Assembly (NCBI RefSeq): GCF_002836255.1
Contig: NZ_PJAU01000057.1
Span: 115,933-179,932, forward strand
From: Colwellia sp. 75C3
Lineage (GTDB): Bacteria; Pseudomonadota; Gammaproteobacteria; Enterobacterales; Alteromonadaceae
Direction: 5' to 3'
Length of the DNA stretch: 64,000 nucleotides
Shown: positions 1-9,018 of the stretch, in pieces
Position numbering within the stretch: the stretch's first letter is position 1
How the letters are laid out: each line of letters starts with the position of its first letter
The notes under the pieces: model-generated
The model's database searches: none
Told to the model about the DNA's origin: nothing
The model's input: the letters and a program-made list of their open reading frames with translations, nothing else
Translations under genes and position numbers: made by a program

Positions 1-2580
1 GTTGTCGGTACCCGTGGCAGCTTAAAACGTTCTATGAATGCAAAACGTTTTTCTGATCAAGTAATGGATGGTGTTTCTGCTGAAGATATCGGTAAGCTAC
101 CTGATAATAATATTGCCGAAGCACTTTCTCGAGTTGTTGGTGTATCAATGTCTCGTGCTGATGGTGAAGGTGAGTTTGTCAGTATTCGTGGTATGGCGCC
201 AGGGCTAAGCCAAGTGACTTTAAATGGTCAATCAATGGCGAATAGTAACAGTAAATCTATTACCAGTAATGGTGCATCAAGTCGTAGTTTTAATCTAAAT
301 AACATAGCCAGTGAAATGGTTGCCGGAATAGAAGTCTTTAAAAGCCCAATTGCAAGTATGGTGGAAGGCTCTGTTGGTGGTACGGTTAATTTGAAAAGCC
401 GTAGCCCTATTGATGCCGGTAATAAAGCAACCATCACAGCTCGTGCTGATTATAATGAAAATGCCGATGCGGCAGGTGGCGGCTTAAATTTATTCTTAAA
501 TAGCGTCAATGATGCTGAAACTTTTGGTACTTCTGTTGCTATAAGTTATTTTGACAGAACTACGCAACGTAATAGTTTTGAAAGTCGCGGTTGGGCGCTG
601 CAAAAAAAAGCGCCTTATGTAAACGAATATAACGAAGATGGTACGCTAAATAAAGCTGGTGTTAGTGATACACCTGTCTATCGTATTGAAGATATTCGTG
701 CCAACTTTAGACACGATGAGCGAGAACGTATCAATGTTAATGCTAAAGCACAATGGCTAATTTCAGATGAGTTAGATTTTAGTGTTGATGCGCTTTATAG
801 CCGTCAGCAACGTAATTTTATTTCAACCAACTGGGATGTTGATTTTAGAGATAATGATAAACTGATTGTTGACATGGACAGTATTGTAATTGATGGCGAA
901 AATGTTGTATCACAAATTGCCAGCGCCAATGACAAGGCAGGTAAAAACTATAATCATGAACAAACAGGTTTTGATCGTGCTTATGATGATGAAACCATTG
1001 CGGTAAACTTTACACTTGATTACATGCTAAATGACAATTGGACCATAACACCTAAAATTGGCTATAGCCAAGCGACAGGTTTACGTGATGATATTAACCC
1101 TTTATTCAGTACCAAAGTTCAAAATTTAGGATACAGTTTACCTAATGGTAGTTACATGCCAGAAATTATTTACCCAACTGACCCTGATGAATTAGCGGCA
1201 ATGAACCCTGAAAATCTTCAACTCGATGTGATGAACTATAAAAGTTTTGAAGTAGAAGATCAGCAAGGTTACGCACAATTAGATTTATCTACTGATTTAG
1301 ACAATGAATATATCAGCTCAATTGAATTTGGTGCTCGTTATAATGAAATTCAAAAAACTAACCAAGTATTTCAAGATAAAATTCAAGCTGATATTTTAGA
1401 GGCAAATGGTGGCACACAAATTATTTTATCGGATTATTCAAATTATACAGTAACGGATGGCATGTTAGACAACGCGCCTGTAGATGCTTGGTATGTGCCT
1501 GACTTTGACAAAATCGATCAAGAGTTTGGCCACCTTGTTGAAAAGCTGGAAGTCCAAAGAGAAAATTATGAAATAACTGAAAGTGTCACTGCTGCTTATG
1601 TTCAAGCCAATATTGATACAGAATTCTTGACTATTCCTGTACGCGGTAATCTTGGGGTTAGGTATGTAGACACAAAGATAGAGTCAACCGCTTATAAATT
1701 CTTAGCAGGTGAAGATCCAGCTTTAACTGAATCAGACAAAGATTATCAAGATGTACTGCCAAGTATTAATTTAGCCTTTAACCTTAAAGATGACTTAATT
1801 TTACGTACTGCTGCCGCTAAAGTAATGGCGCGCCCTAACCATGCTGACATTGCACCAGTATTTCGAGAAATACGATCATGGGATGCAGAGGATGGCGGTA
1901 AGTATATCATCGGAAATCCAGACTTAGACCCGTACCGTGCAAATCAGTTTGATTTAAGTGCTGAATGGTATTTTGACAGTGAAGGTTTACTTTCTACAGG
2001 TATCTTTTATAAAGACATAGAATCCTTCATTACCACTAGAACTGAATCAACAACATTGCCAGGTATTGGTGATGATACACCATATGAAGTCACTCAACCT
2101 ATTAATGGTGAAGGTGGTGTTGTACAAGGTTTTGAAGTTAGCTTTCAACAAGCTTTCTATATGTTACCAGAGCCGTTTGATGGCTTAGGTACCGCAATAA
2201 ACTATACCTATAATGACAGCCAAACGGAATTGATTAACAACGTTACCGGTGAGTTTATGAGCTTACCTGGCTTATCACAAGATACAGCTAACTTTATGGT
2301 TTATTATGAAAAATATGGCTTTAGTACTCGTTTGGCATGGAACTATCGTAGCGAATACTTTAATCAGTTCTCTTGGTCTGAAGAGGCGCTGTATATAGAA
2401 GCTTATGATCAGTTAGATTTCCAATTGGGTTATGACTTTACTAAGAAAATGTCTATTAACTTTGAAGCGAAAAACATTACTGATGAGCAAGTATATGAGT
2501 ATGTTGGTAACCCGTCTCGTGCTTATGCGGTTCGTGATAACGGCAGAACATTTAGCTTAAGCTTTAAGTATGCACTATAA
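1..2580 (+). CDS. TonB-dependent outer-membrane receptor, 5' partial
   Basis: Outer-membrane beta-barrel receptor that would import oligosaccharides with TonB/ExbBD energy. The reading frame is open from base 1 (VVGTRGSLKRSMNAKRFSD), so the true start, signal peptide and TonB box lie outside the window. The plug domain is clear (AEDIGKLPDNNIAEALSRV, then SIRGMAPGLSQVTLNGQ), followed by a barrel of about 700 residues ending in the typical C-terminal strand FSLSFKYAL. This is the form usual in Caulobacter/Alteromonas-type carbohydrate TonB receptors. There is no SusD partner, as expected for Gammaproteobacteria. A terminator follows the stop. Its position beside the glycosidase/sulfatase cluster suggests it is the uptake port for that glycan, but the ligand is an inference. 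Confidence 0.95.
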   Translation, partial: VVGTRGSLKRSMNAKRFSDQVMDGVSAEDIGKLPDNNIAEALSRVVGVSMSRADGEGEFVSIRGMAPGLSQVTLNGQSMANSNSKSITSNGASSRSFNLNNIASEMVAGIEVFKSPIASMVEGSVGGTVNLKSRSPIDAGNKATITARADYNENADAAGGGLNLFLNSVNDAETFGTSVAISYFDRTTQRNSFESRGWALQKKAPYVNEYNEDGTLNKAGVSDTPVYRIEDIRANFRHDERERINVNAKAQWLISDELDFSVDALYSRQQRNFISTNWDVDFRDNDKLIVDMDSIVIDGENVVSQIASANDKAGKNYNHEQTGFDRAYDDETIAVNFTLDYMLNDNWTITPKIGYSQATGLRDDINPLFSTKVQNLGYSLPNGSYMPEIIYPTDPDELAAMNPENLQLDVMNYKSFEVEDQQGYAQLDLSTDLDNEYISSIEFGARYNEIQKTNQVFQDKIQADILEANGGTQIILSDYSNYTVTDGMLDNAPVDAWYVPDFDKIDQEFGHLVEKLEVQRENYEITESVTAAYVQANIDTEFLTIPVRGNLGVRYVDTKIESTAYKFLAGEDPALTESDKDYQDVLPSINLAFNLKDDLILRTAAAKVMARPNHADIAPVFREIRSWDAEDGGKYIIGNPDLDPYRANQFDLSAEWYFDSEGLLSTGIFYKDIESFITTRTESTTLPGIGDDTPYEVTQPINGEGGVVQGFEVSFQQAFYMLPEPFDGLGTAINYTYNDSQTELINNVTGEFMSLPGLSQDTANFMVYYEKYGFSTRLAWNYRSEYFNQFSWSEEALYIEAYDQLDFQLGYDFTKKMSINFEAKNITDEQVYEYVGNPSRAYAVRDNGRTFSLSFKYAL

Positions 2581-2616
2581 GCTCTGATTTTAAGTCATAT
2601 TGACGTGAATCAGCAT

Positions 2617-2649
2617 AAAGGCTCTTCTTATGTAATAAGAGCCTTTTAA
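2617..2649 (+). terminator. Rho-independent terminator after the TonB receptor
   Basis: Ten-base arms AAAGGCTCTT (2617-2626) and AAGAGCCTTT (2637-2646) with a short loop and trailing T, 37 bases after the receptor stop. Confidence 0.75.
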
Positions 2650-2673
2650 AACTAGAATTTTAGGAGAATAGTG

Positions 2674-2946
2674 ATGAATAAACTAAATTTAATTCCCTTT
2701 GCTTTGTTGTTAGTCGTTAGCTTTAACAGTCAAGCAGGTAAACAAGAATATTTTAATAAAATAGATATTGATCAAAACCAGGTGTTAGATAAAGCTGAAT
2801 TTAGCAAACATATGAAGAAATACTTTGCTAAACAATCTATTACGGATGAATCGATACAAAAGAAAAAAGTTAATAACGGCTTTAAACGTAAAGATAGTAA
2901 CAGTGATGGTCAACTAAATTTTGATGAATTTTCAAGTCAAAAATAA
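2674..2946 (+). CDS. Small secreted EF-hand protein
   Basis: A 90-residue protein with an N-terminal signal peptide (MNKLNLIPFALLLVVSFNSQAG) and two EF-hand loops: DIDQNQVLDKAEF in the first half and DSNSDGQLNFDEF near the C terminus. Acidic residues sit at the expected ligand positions, so calcium binding in the periplasm or outside the cell is likely. The ATG at 2674 is preferred over the GTG at 2671 because AGGAG at 2662-2666 is 7 bases from it. It is separated from the TonB receptor by a terminator. Its role is unknown; many surface glycosidases and TSP3-type proteins, including one at 40 kb, need calcium, but no direct link is shown. Confidence 0.8.
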   Translation: MNKLNLIPFALLLVVSFNSQAGKQEYFNKIDIDQNQVLDKAEFSKHMKKYFAKQSITDESIQKKKVNNGFKRKDSNSDGQLNFDEFSSQK

Positions 2947-2953
2947 TATTATT

Positions 2954-3020
2954 TTGTCCCGTCCTAAAGTAAGGTGGCGGTTTTAATCGAAGGCCAGTAG
3001 CTTTGCTCCTGGCCTTTTTT
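2954..3020 (+). repeat. Repeat copy 1 (TTGTCCCGTCCTAAA...) ending in a terminator hairpin
   Basis: Starts TTGTCCCGTCCTAAAGTAAG and runs through a CGGTTTTAAT block into hairpin arms AAGGCCAG (2990-2997) and CTGGCCTT (3009-3016) followed by a T-run. A related copy lies at 37052-37118 with a different stem sequence but the same layout. The hairpin also works as a terminator for the EF-hand gene. The shared upstream block looks like the end of an insertion element and is next to an IS3-type relic. Confidence 0.65.
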
Positions 3021-3137
3021 GTGCTCTTGGATTGGTCGTTTTATAGGGAAACTACCAATACGGCCTAATTTTATTGTTTTTTTAGCCTGAAATGTGCTTT
3101 CAATAGTAAACCTATGACATGGTCTAATTGATACTCC

Positions 3138-3171
3138 TACCCAGTTAAGACATAATTGACTTAACTGGGTA
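3138..3171. repeat. Perfect 12-bp inverted repeat
   Basis: TACCCAGTTAAG (3138-3149) and CTTAACTGGGTA (3160-3171) with a 10-base spacer, just before the decayed IS3 transposase. It has no T-run on either strand that would make it a standard terminator. Confidence 0.6.
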
Positions 3172-3182
3172 TACAAATTAAA

Positions 3183-3880
3183 AACCGTAAAACATATTCA
3201 AAAGAATTCAAATTAGATGTAACTGTACTCGTTAGAAAGCATAAAACGCTATAGCAGAAGCCACTAGAAATTTAGATGTTAGTGCTTAAGTGCTTGGTCG
3301 AAGGATAAAATAAGCTAAAAATAATGATGGCCATGCTTTTAGAGGAAGTGGATAGCTAACACCAGAGCAAGATGAAATCCGTAAACTTAAAGCTCAAGTA
3401 AAGCGCCTAGAAATGGACATTGAGATATTAAAAAATCAGCCTACCTTATGACTCAGCCCCCATCAAAATAGGAACACGAGAATTATCCTAAACTTTATTT
3501 TAATCTGGAAAGTACTCGTTTACCTTTTGGCGATTTTATATCAATTAAAAAATATGACTAAGGAGGATCAGCGGACCCTATATTGGCGCTAGTAATCGAT
3601 CTTTACTCTCGTAAAATTGTCGGTTGGTGCATGGGAGCAAGAATTAAAGCTCAGCTTGTGATGCGCTGACAATGGCAATGTGGCAACGGAAACCCAAGGC
3701 TGGATTGATAGTTCATTCAGGTCAAAGTGTTCAATATGCGAGTATTTAGGTTACATAGCTTTGTTGGTAATATGAGTAAGAAAGGTTACTGCTGGGATAA
3801 TGCGGTAGCTGAGAGCTTCTTTGGTACCCTAAAATTAGGGTTACAGAGTCTAAATTGCCTATTGCATAATACGAATGTTT
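3183..3880 (+). pseudogene. Degenerate IS3-family transposase (orfA and orfB remnants)
   Basis: Conceptual translation across several frameshifts and stops gives recognisable IS3 fragments. The orfA part reads KTYSKEFKLDVTVLV, then DGHAFRGSG and LTPEQDEIRKLKAQVKRLE (leucine-zipper segment). The orfB integrase core reads [33 protein letters not shown] and [18 protein letters not shown]. In the second conserved block the usual HSDQG is HSGQS, so the catalytic Asp is lost, and the frame is broken repeatedly. The element is therefore dead. The ends cannot be fixed exactly; the repeat at 2954 may be part of its left flank. Confidence 0.85.
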
Positions 3881-4174
3881 AGCTGTTCTTTACCAAAGCT
3901 AATAATGAATAGTTGAATATCAATGTGTGCTTTTAATAAGGTTAGTATTGTTAGCATTACTATTTTATAAATAAACAATAACGACCAGTATATAAATTAC
4001 TTATGGTTCAATAACCTTCAGTACTCTATTAACATTTCCTTAGTACTACTATCTCAATACATCTATATACGGTGACTCTGATTAACCCTTCTAATTTTAT
4101 CGTTATTTGTTTTAGTCATGTTAACCATCACTTAAACAAATAATCATAAAGGCTATTAAATGACTTTTTATATA
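3881..4174. other. Non-coding stretch between IS relic and GH5-like gene
   Basis: AT-rich sequence with no open frame of useful length and no recognised motif apart from the tail of the IS remnant at its left side. It contains the downstream region of the minus-strand GH5-like gene. Confidence 0.5.
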
Positions 4175-4216
4175 TAAATAAGTGCCTATTAACATAAGTT
4201 AATAGGCACTTATTTA
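4175..4216 (-). terminator. Long hairpin downstream of the GH5-like gene
   Basis: Perfect 19-base arms at 4175-4193 and 4198-4216 (core AGTGCCTATTAAC / GTTAATAGGCACT) with a 4-base loop, 20 bases past the stop of the minus-strand gene. It is a likely terminator or mRNA 3' stabiliser. Confidence 0.7.
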
Positions 4217-4236
4217 TTAACGTTTACTTACTAAGC

Positions 4237-5712
4237 TTATTCACCAGTAATAATTACATTATCAATATATGCATTTTCACTATTTTTGTTAGCCTTTAGC
4301 ACCAATTTAATAACTAAATTATCAAGTCCTAACGCATCACTAGGTAAAGTAAATGAATAATCTTCCCATGCACTTACCGATGTTTCACCCAAGGTAATAA
4401 ACAAGCTACCACCATCAATAGAGTATTCTGCTTTCAATGATTCACCTGAATCTAAACCATTAGTTTTAACACTAAATGATAACGTTGCTGCAGAATAGGC
4501 TGCAGTAGAAATAGTGGTTTTCATTCGACTGGCATTAGTAAGTTTTGCACCATAAGAGCCTTCAAAAGCAGATGATAAGGTAGCATCACCCGAAACACCT
4601 GATACAGCCCAATCACTCAGCGTTCCACTTTCAAAATCATCACTAAATATAACCTGTTCAACAATATCAGCAGGAACTAATGCAATTATTGCATCCGCAA
4701 CGGGTTCTAATGTAGTCCATTCATTGATTGATACATCATAGAATTTTTTAGTAGCATTTACTGCATGAGGAATATTCCTATCATTTAGTACACCAACAAA
4801 ATCTTTAACAAAAGCAATTTGACGGGCATTATCATAATCATCACCTTTGTTATAATTACCTGCCATCCAAGCACCTTCCCAAATAGGGATACCTGTATCT
4901 ACACTCCAAGCTACAGCCGCATCAGCTCTCTCAGTCATTAACGTAATTTCAGCTGCACCACCATCCCAATAATAATGAGGGTTAGTTGGATCTGTACTTG
5001 GACCTGAAGCATAACCTTCGTGGAATTCGCCAATTAAATAGTCATTGCCAGCGGTTGGAATATCAAGTTGGTTCATACGGGTTGGATCTGAACGTTTATG
5101 AGCACTAAAGATCACGATACGTTCATCATTTTTACCGCCAGTACCACGTATCGCGGTAACTGCTTGTTCATAGGCTTCATTTAATTGGTTAATAGGCTCA
5201 TCTGAAAGCGGACTACTCGCCGCAATTTCAACAATCAAATCAAACATTAATTCATAAGGGTAATCTTTATAATGAACAGCGATATCTTCCCACCACTGTA
5301 CCCAAGCGGCTTGAGTTGACTCGGTGGGGTTATCTTCAAAGGTATGTGATTGGTTGGCGATAATTGGAATCATCCCATTATCTAATGCATCTTGAATTTG
5401 TTCATCTAAAAATGTAAATACAGCTGTTGGTGAATCATTAGCAATACGCAAACGAATATGCTTGAAGCCTTTATCAGCAAACTCAACGGTAGCAACGGCA
5501 GTATAATCCTCTATCTTATTGGGCACTTCTGACCAAGTTGAATCTACCCCGGCTTTCATTAATTTCACCATATCTTGTGGTGTAATAGGTGTTTGTGAAT
5601 TAAGCACTTCCCCGTGGCTTAACGTGCCATAACTTGCTAATAATACGAATGAAATTGCTTTTGTTGTTAAAGATAGTTTTTTAGTGAATCTGCTTTTTAG
5701 TACGTTAGTCAT
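4237..5712 (-). CDS. Secreted GH5-like glycoside hydrolase with C-terminal carbohydrate-binding-like domain
   Basis: A protein of about 491 residues: signal peptide (to about residue 33), a (beta/alpha)8 cellulase-type domain (about 35-345) and a C-terminal beta-sandwich of about 130 residues (DDFESGTLSDWAV to YIDNVIITGE) of the kind used for sugar binding. The GH5 pattern shows in [25 protein letters not shown] and GIPIWEGAW. The acid/base position reads [10 protein letters not shown], with Val before the Glu (about E162) instead of the near-invariant Asn of clan GH-A; the nucleophile candidate is about E279. It has a full paralogue at 24256. The start at 5712 is preferred to 5718 because AGAGG lies 7 bases upstream of it. 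A LacI-type operator (5808-5823) is in the promoter. The family call is moderate; the substrate is unknown. Confidence 0.75.
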   Translation of the reverse strand: MTNVLKSRFTKKLSLTTKAISFVLLASYGTLSHGEVLNSQTPITPQDMVKLMKAGVDSTWSEVPNKIEDYTAVATVEFADKGFKHIRLRIANDSPTAVFTFLDEQIQDALDNGMIPIIANQSHTFEDNPTESTQAAWVQWWEDIAVHYKDYPYELMFDLIVEIAASSPLSDEPINQLNEAYEQAVTAIRGTGGKNDERIVIFSAHKRSDPTRMNQLDIPTAGNDYLIGEFHEGYASGPSTDPTNPHYYWDGGAAEITLMTERADAAVAWSVDTGIPIWEGAWMAGNYNKGDDYDNARQIAFVKDFVGVLNDRNIPHAVNATKKFYDVSINEWTTLEPVADAIIALVPADIVEQVIFSDDFESGTLSDWAVSGVSGDATLSSAFEGSYGAKLTNASRMKTTISTAAYSAATLSFSVKTNGLDSGESLKAEYSIDGGSLFITLGETSVSAWEDYSFTLPSDALGLDNLVIKLVLKANKNSENAYIDNVIITGE

Positions 5713-6246
5713 AATCATACCTCTTTTGTTATTATTATAATTTGTATAGAGATATATCTAAAACTTTGTCCTAGCGATAAATATTCTCACTATAAAAAGT
5801 ATCATAATTGATATCGTTGTCAACTTTATTGTAACGATAAATATAGCAAAACTTACAAGTTGTTCAGTTTTAATTAGTTTTAATTAAATTTATTATTTAA
5901 TTTTTACCCGTTTATAATTCTAATGGTAGCAAATACCACTTTAATGACTTGCCTAAGCTAAACGCTGACGGCATCAATGGTGCCAAAGAACAGTTACTTG
6001 TATTCAATTAACTTATATTGGCTATCTAGCAATATTGTAGACAACACTTTTAGGTAATAGGATACTTTTGTGTTACAGCTGAAGAGTTAACGAAAAAGGT
6101 GATTACGGAATATTTAGCCCATCATTTTGGTAAATAAAGTGACAGCTTAGAAGTGTAATAATTGTTTTAGCGGAAATGAGAGGTTTTAAATATAAATTCT
6201 AACTCGTTGTTTTTAGACTGTTTTTGTTTTTTTGATTTGGTTTAAT
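5713..6246. other. Promoter region plus decayed coding traces
   Basis: The right-hand part holds the promoter and operator of the minus-strand GH5-like gene and two copies of CGATAAATAT (about 5775 and 5834). From about 5930 to 6140 short stretches look like former coding sequence on the plus strand, for example GSKYHFNDLPKLNADGING and, in another frame, VTAEELTKKVITEYLAHHFG ending in TAA. No intact gene is present and I do not recognise the parent. Confidence 0.4.
5808..5823. promoter_or_regulatory. LacI-type operator, site 1
   Basis: TTGATATCGTTGTCAA, a 16-bp near-palindrome about 96 bases upstream of the GH5-like start. It is one of ten matches to TTGAYAHCGWTRTCAA in this window, all in front of genes of the glycan locus or its transporter. 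Confidence 0.8.
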
Positions 6247-7113
6247 TTAATTAATTATGTTTGATGATAAATCTATCCATAACTCTTTACGCATTAATGG
6301 CGTGCTTGCCGGCACTAAAGGGTTATCCAAAGAAAATACTTTTCGATTTTGTTTTTTTACTTTGTTAATAAGATGTCCATAATAAGTCGTAAATAATTTG
6401 TTGAAGCTGCCATCTATTAATGCTTTTTCTAAGCCAGATTTTATATCTGAAGCTAAGTCATTATTGCCCTTTTTAACATAGAAATAATAAGCTGTAGGGT
6501 AATGAATCATGCTACTTTTTTCTATCATGATATTAAGTGTAGGGTAGTTTTTTATTTCGTTAAACACTTGCAAAATGGAACGTGGAAAATAATCAAATCG
6601 GTTTTTATCTAGCATTAACCATAGTCCGTTAAAACTGCTACCTGTTTCTACGTATATGTTATTTCTTTGCATTATTTCGGTATCACTCCAAAGGTGAAAT
6701 AAACCAGGCGTTAATTTTTTAAAGTCGTCTAGCGTTGTTAAAGACTTAAAAATATCTTTATTTTTTGTATTTACCATCGGAATGCGCCAACCGTTAAGTC
6801 CTTTGAGTAAAGGAAATTCTATCGCTAAATGATTTTCTAAACGGTATGTTGTTGCACCAGCAAAAATAACATCAAACAATTCATCTTGCTCCATGTATGC
6901 AAAAGCACGATCTTTAGGGATTTTTTCAGTAAAAGGCACTAGTTGATAATTTTTTTTTGAATTATAACTAAGTACATGTTGTAAGAGTTCAACGCTGTAT
7001 TTGTTTTTACTACCAAAGTAATGAATGTCTTTAATTGGTTCCTTAGCGGTAGCAGAAATTGAAAATATGAGTAATACGTAGATAAAACACCGTATTTTTG
7101 AAGTCCTTTTCAT
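6247..7113 (-). CDS. Periplasmic solute-binding-like protein (SBP family 3 type)
   Basis: A 288-residue protein with a signal peptide (to about residue 23) and the two-lobed layout of amino-acid-type solute-binding proteins. YFGSKNKYSVELLQHVLSY opens the first lobe, and the C-terminal part SDIKSGLEKALIDGSFNKLF is the usual helix near the end. No ABC permease or ATPase is adjacent. In Alteromonadales such orphan proteins are common and may be sensors or have unknown roles. It follows the sulfatase gene on the same strand with an 83-bp gap containing an imperfect hairpin (7133-7166). A GAGAG ribosome-binding site supports the start. Ligand unknown. Confidence 0.75.
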   Translation of the reverse strand: MKRTSKIRCFIYVLLIFSISATAKEPIKDIHYFGSKNKYSVELLQHVLSYNSKKNYQLVPFTEKIPKDRAFAYMEQDELFDVIFAGATTYRLENHLAIEFPLLKGLNGWRIPMVNTKNKDIFKSLTTLDDFKKLTPGLFHLWSDTEIMQRNNIYVETGSSFNGLWLMLDKNRFDYFPRSILQVFNEIKNYPTLNIMIEKSSMIHYPTAYYFYVKKGNNDLASDIKSGLEKALIDGSFNKLFTTYYGHLINKVKKQNRKVFSLDNPLVPASTPLMRKELWIDLSSNIIN

Positions 7114-7132
7114 ATTACTCTCTTTATATATT

Positions 7133-7166
7133 GTGCCAATAAAAGTTAAATTGCTTTTACTGGCAC
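7133..7166 (-). other. Intercistronic hairpin
   Basis: GTGCCA...AAAAG paired with CTTTT...TGGCAC around a 7-base loop. On the minus strand it is not followed by a clear U-run, so it may be a processing or attenuation hairpin rather than a full terminator. Confidence 0.45.
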
Positions 7167-7196
7167 GTTAGTTATAAGGTTATTTCTAATAACAAC

Positions 7197-8675
7197 TTAA
7201 TGCGATTTAGATTTTTTCTTACTTTTTTTATTTTTCTTTTTTACAGTATGGGCGTCAATATCGTCTTTCCAATTAGTGAGTTTAGCAAGCATTTCAGCTG
7301 TTTTTTCTGGCATTAATTTGGCTAAGTTGTTCGCCTCACTTTTATCATCTTTTAAGTTATATAATTCAACTTTTCCTGTAGACCAAAAATCTAACAGCTT
7401 CCATTCGCCTTCAATTATTGCAGAGCTATTGGTATCACCTGTTTTACTGGGGCGAGCTGCAGGAGAGTGCCAAAACATAGCTTTTCTAGGTGTTTCATCA
7501 CTGTTTAAAGCGGCTAAGTAGCTTACACCATCTTGATGATCTTTTGGTGCAAGTGATAAGCCAGCCATTTGTAATATAGTCGGGTAATGATCTGTTCCGG
7601 TAACTTGTACTTGGCTAATTGAACCTGCTTTTACTTTTTCAGGCCATTTAACAATAAGTGGTACACGAGTGCCTCCATCATAAATCCAGCCTTTACCGTG
7701 GCGGTAGGGATTGTTGCTAGTAGCAAGCACACGGTTAGATTTTAAACCTCGGCTTGATAATCCACCGTGATCTGAAGTTAAAATAATAATAGTATTATCT
7801 TCAAGTCCTAATTTTTTTAACTGCTGTTCAATACGCCCGACACTAATATCAACACTTTCAACCATCGCAGCGTAATCTGGATTGTTTTGAATGGTTTTAT
7901 GATAGCCAGTGCTATCTTTAATTAAATCGGCATCACTCTTAGGACCCGCATTGGCAATGCCTAGCTTTTTCATTTTAGTTTTATATTTTTTAACTAAAGC
8001 AGGCTTACCTTCAATAGGTGTATGAACAGCATAATGCGCTAAAACTAATAAAAATGGCTGATCTTTTTTCTGTTCAATAAACGTTAACGCTTCATCGGTT
8101 AGGCGATCCGTTAAGTATTCTTCTTCGGAGCCTTCTACTTTAGCAAAACCTTTATTTTTTCCTGATTTACTCATTTTAGTGTAAGGAAAATAATAACTCG
8201 GTGGCGCGCCCCAATGACCAGCCATAATACTGCTATCAAAACCTTGCTTGGTTGGATCTCCGCCTTCTTTACCTAAATGCCATTTACCGATATAACCCGT
8301 TTGATAACCAGCCTCTTTTAGATGTTCACCAAAAGTAACTGCAGATAAAGGTAAGTGATGTTTACCGACACGTTCACCTTGCGGTACACCATAGCGCGTA
8401 GGGTAACTACCACTAAATATTGCAACGCGAGAAGGCACACAGCGAGGGTGTGCGGCATAAGCGTTATCAAACTTCATGCCATCTGCGGCCAGCTGGTCTA
8501 TGTTAGGTGTTTCGTAGAAGTTGCTACCGTAGGTGCTTAAATCTTGACGACCAAAATCATCAACCAATAACATCACTACATTAGGTTTACTCGTGCTTTT
8601 ATCAGGAGTAGCAACAGCTTGGCTACAGGTAAATAAACTCAGTCCTGAAAATAATAAAAATAATGAATTTTTCAT
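7197..8675 (-). CDS. Secreted S1-type sulfatase (CVPSR active site)
   Basis: Formylglycine-dependent sulfatase of 492 residues that would remove sulfate esters from the glycan in the periplasm or outside. It has a signal peptide (MKNSLFLLFSGLSLFTCSQAVA) and the N-terminal metal site VVMLLVDDFG. The active-site signature is RCVPSRVAIFSG with the modifiable Cys at about C79, followed by TGYIGKWHLG and ILTSDHGGLSSRG. The very basic Lys/Ser-rich tail (KKKNKKSKKKSKSH) is unusual. The start at 8675 is chosen because GGAAG lies 5 bases upstream; an upstream in-frame TTG would extend it by only 4 residues. No maturase (FGE or anSME) is in the window, so it must be supplied from elsewhere. S1 subfamily not assigned. 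Confidence 0.93.
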   Translation of the reverse strand: MKNSLFLLFSGLSLFTCSQAVATPDKSTSKPNVVMLLVDDFGRQDLSTYGSNFYETPNIDQLAADGMKFDNAYAAHPRCVPSRVAIFSGSYPTRYGVPQGERVGKHHLPLSAVTFGEHLKEAGYQTGYIGKWHLGKEGGDPTKQGFDSSIMAGHWGAPPSYYFPYTKMSKSGKNKGFAKVEGSEEEYLTDRLTDEALTFIEQKKDQPFLLVLAHYAVHTPIEGKPALVKKYKTKMKKLGIANAGPKSDADLIKDSTGYHKTIQNNPDYAAMVESVDISVGRIEQQLKKLGLEDNTIIILTSDHGGLSSRGLKSNRVLATSNNPYRHGKGWIYDGGTRVPLIVKWPEKVKAGSISQVQVTGTDHYPTILQMAGLSLAPKDHQDGVSYLAALNSDETPRKAMFWHSPAARPSKTGDTNSSAIIEGEWKLLDFWSTGKVELYNLKDDKSEANNLAKLMPEKTAEMLAKLTNWKDDIDAHTVKKKNKKSKKKSKSH

Positions 8676-8952
8676 AACATCTTCCAATTTATATTGATAA
8701 ATAATAGTTAAATTAATGGCTAGTGAGCATTAAACTGATATTTATATGCTACAGCCACTTTTATTGGGCGTTAACTTGGTTAATTTTACCCCTGAATTCA
8801 AGGCGTTTCGCGCCTATCATTGCGTCAGGGCTAAAGAATCTTTCTTTACTGTTGCCCATAAATCAAAGTCTATGCATCATTTTTAGGCAGTAATGAACTG
8901 TATGGTTCATATTTGGCTTGAGGCCGTTATTAACCTTTGGCAACTAAGTAAA
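8676..8952. other. Intergenic region without intact gene
   Basis: About 340 bases separate the sulfatase and GH3 genes. Short plus-strand fragments (for example FKAFRAYHCVRAKESFFTV near 8795) look like decayed coding sequence, but nothing intact or recognisable remains. No copy of the LacI-type operator was seen here. Confidence 0.4.
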
Positions 8953-8989
8953 ATTTGGCTCAATCAAATGTTGCTAGAAAGAGCCAAAT
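8953..8989 (-). terminator. Terminator-like hairpin after GH3 gene
   Basis: Arms ATTTGGCTC (8953-8961) and GAGCCAAAT (8981-8989). On the minus strand the stem is followed by a short U-rich stretch, 30 bases past the GH3 stop. Confidence 0.5.
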
Positions 8990-9018
8990 AGGTTGGGACT
9001 GGTAACTAAAATCAAAGG

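Noticed and set aside
2964..3176. 70-codon minus-strand frame after the EF-hand gene
   Set aside because: It covers the repeat, terminator hairpin and inverted repeat, with no recognisable protein pattern.
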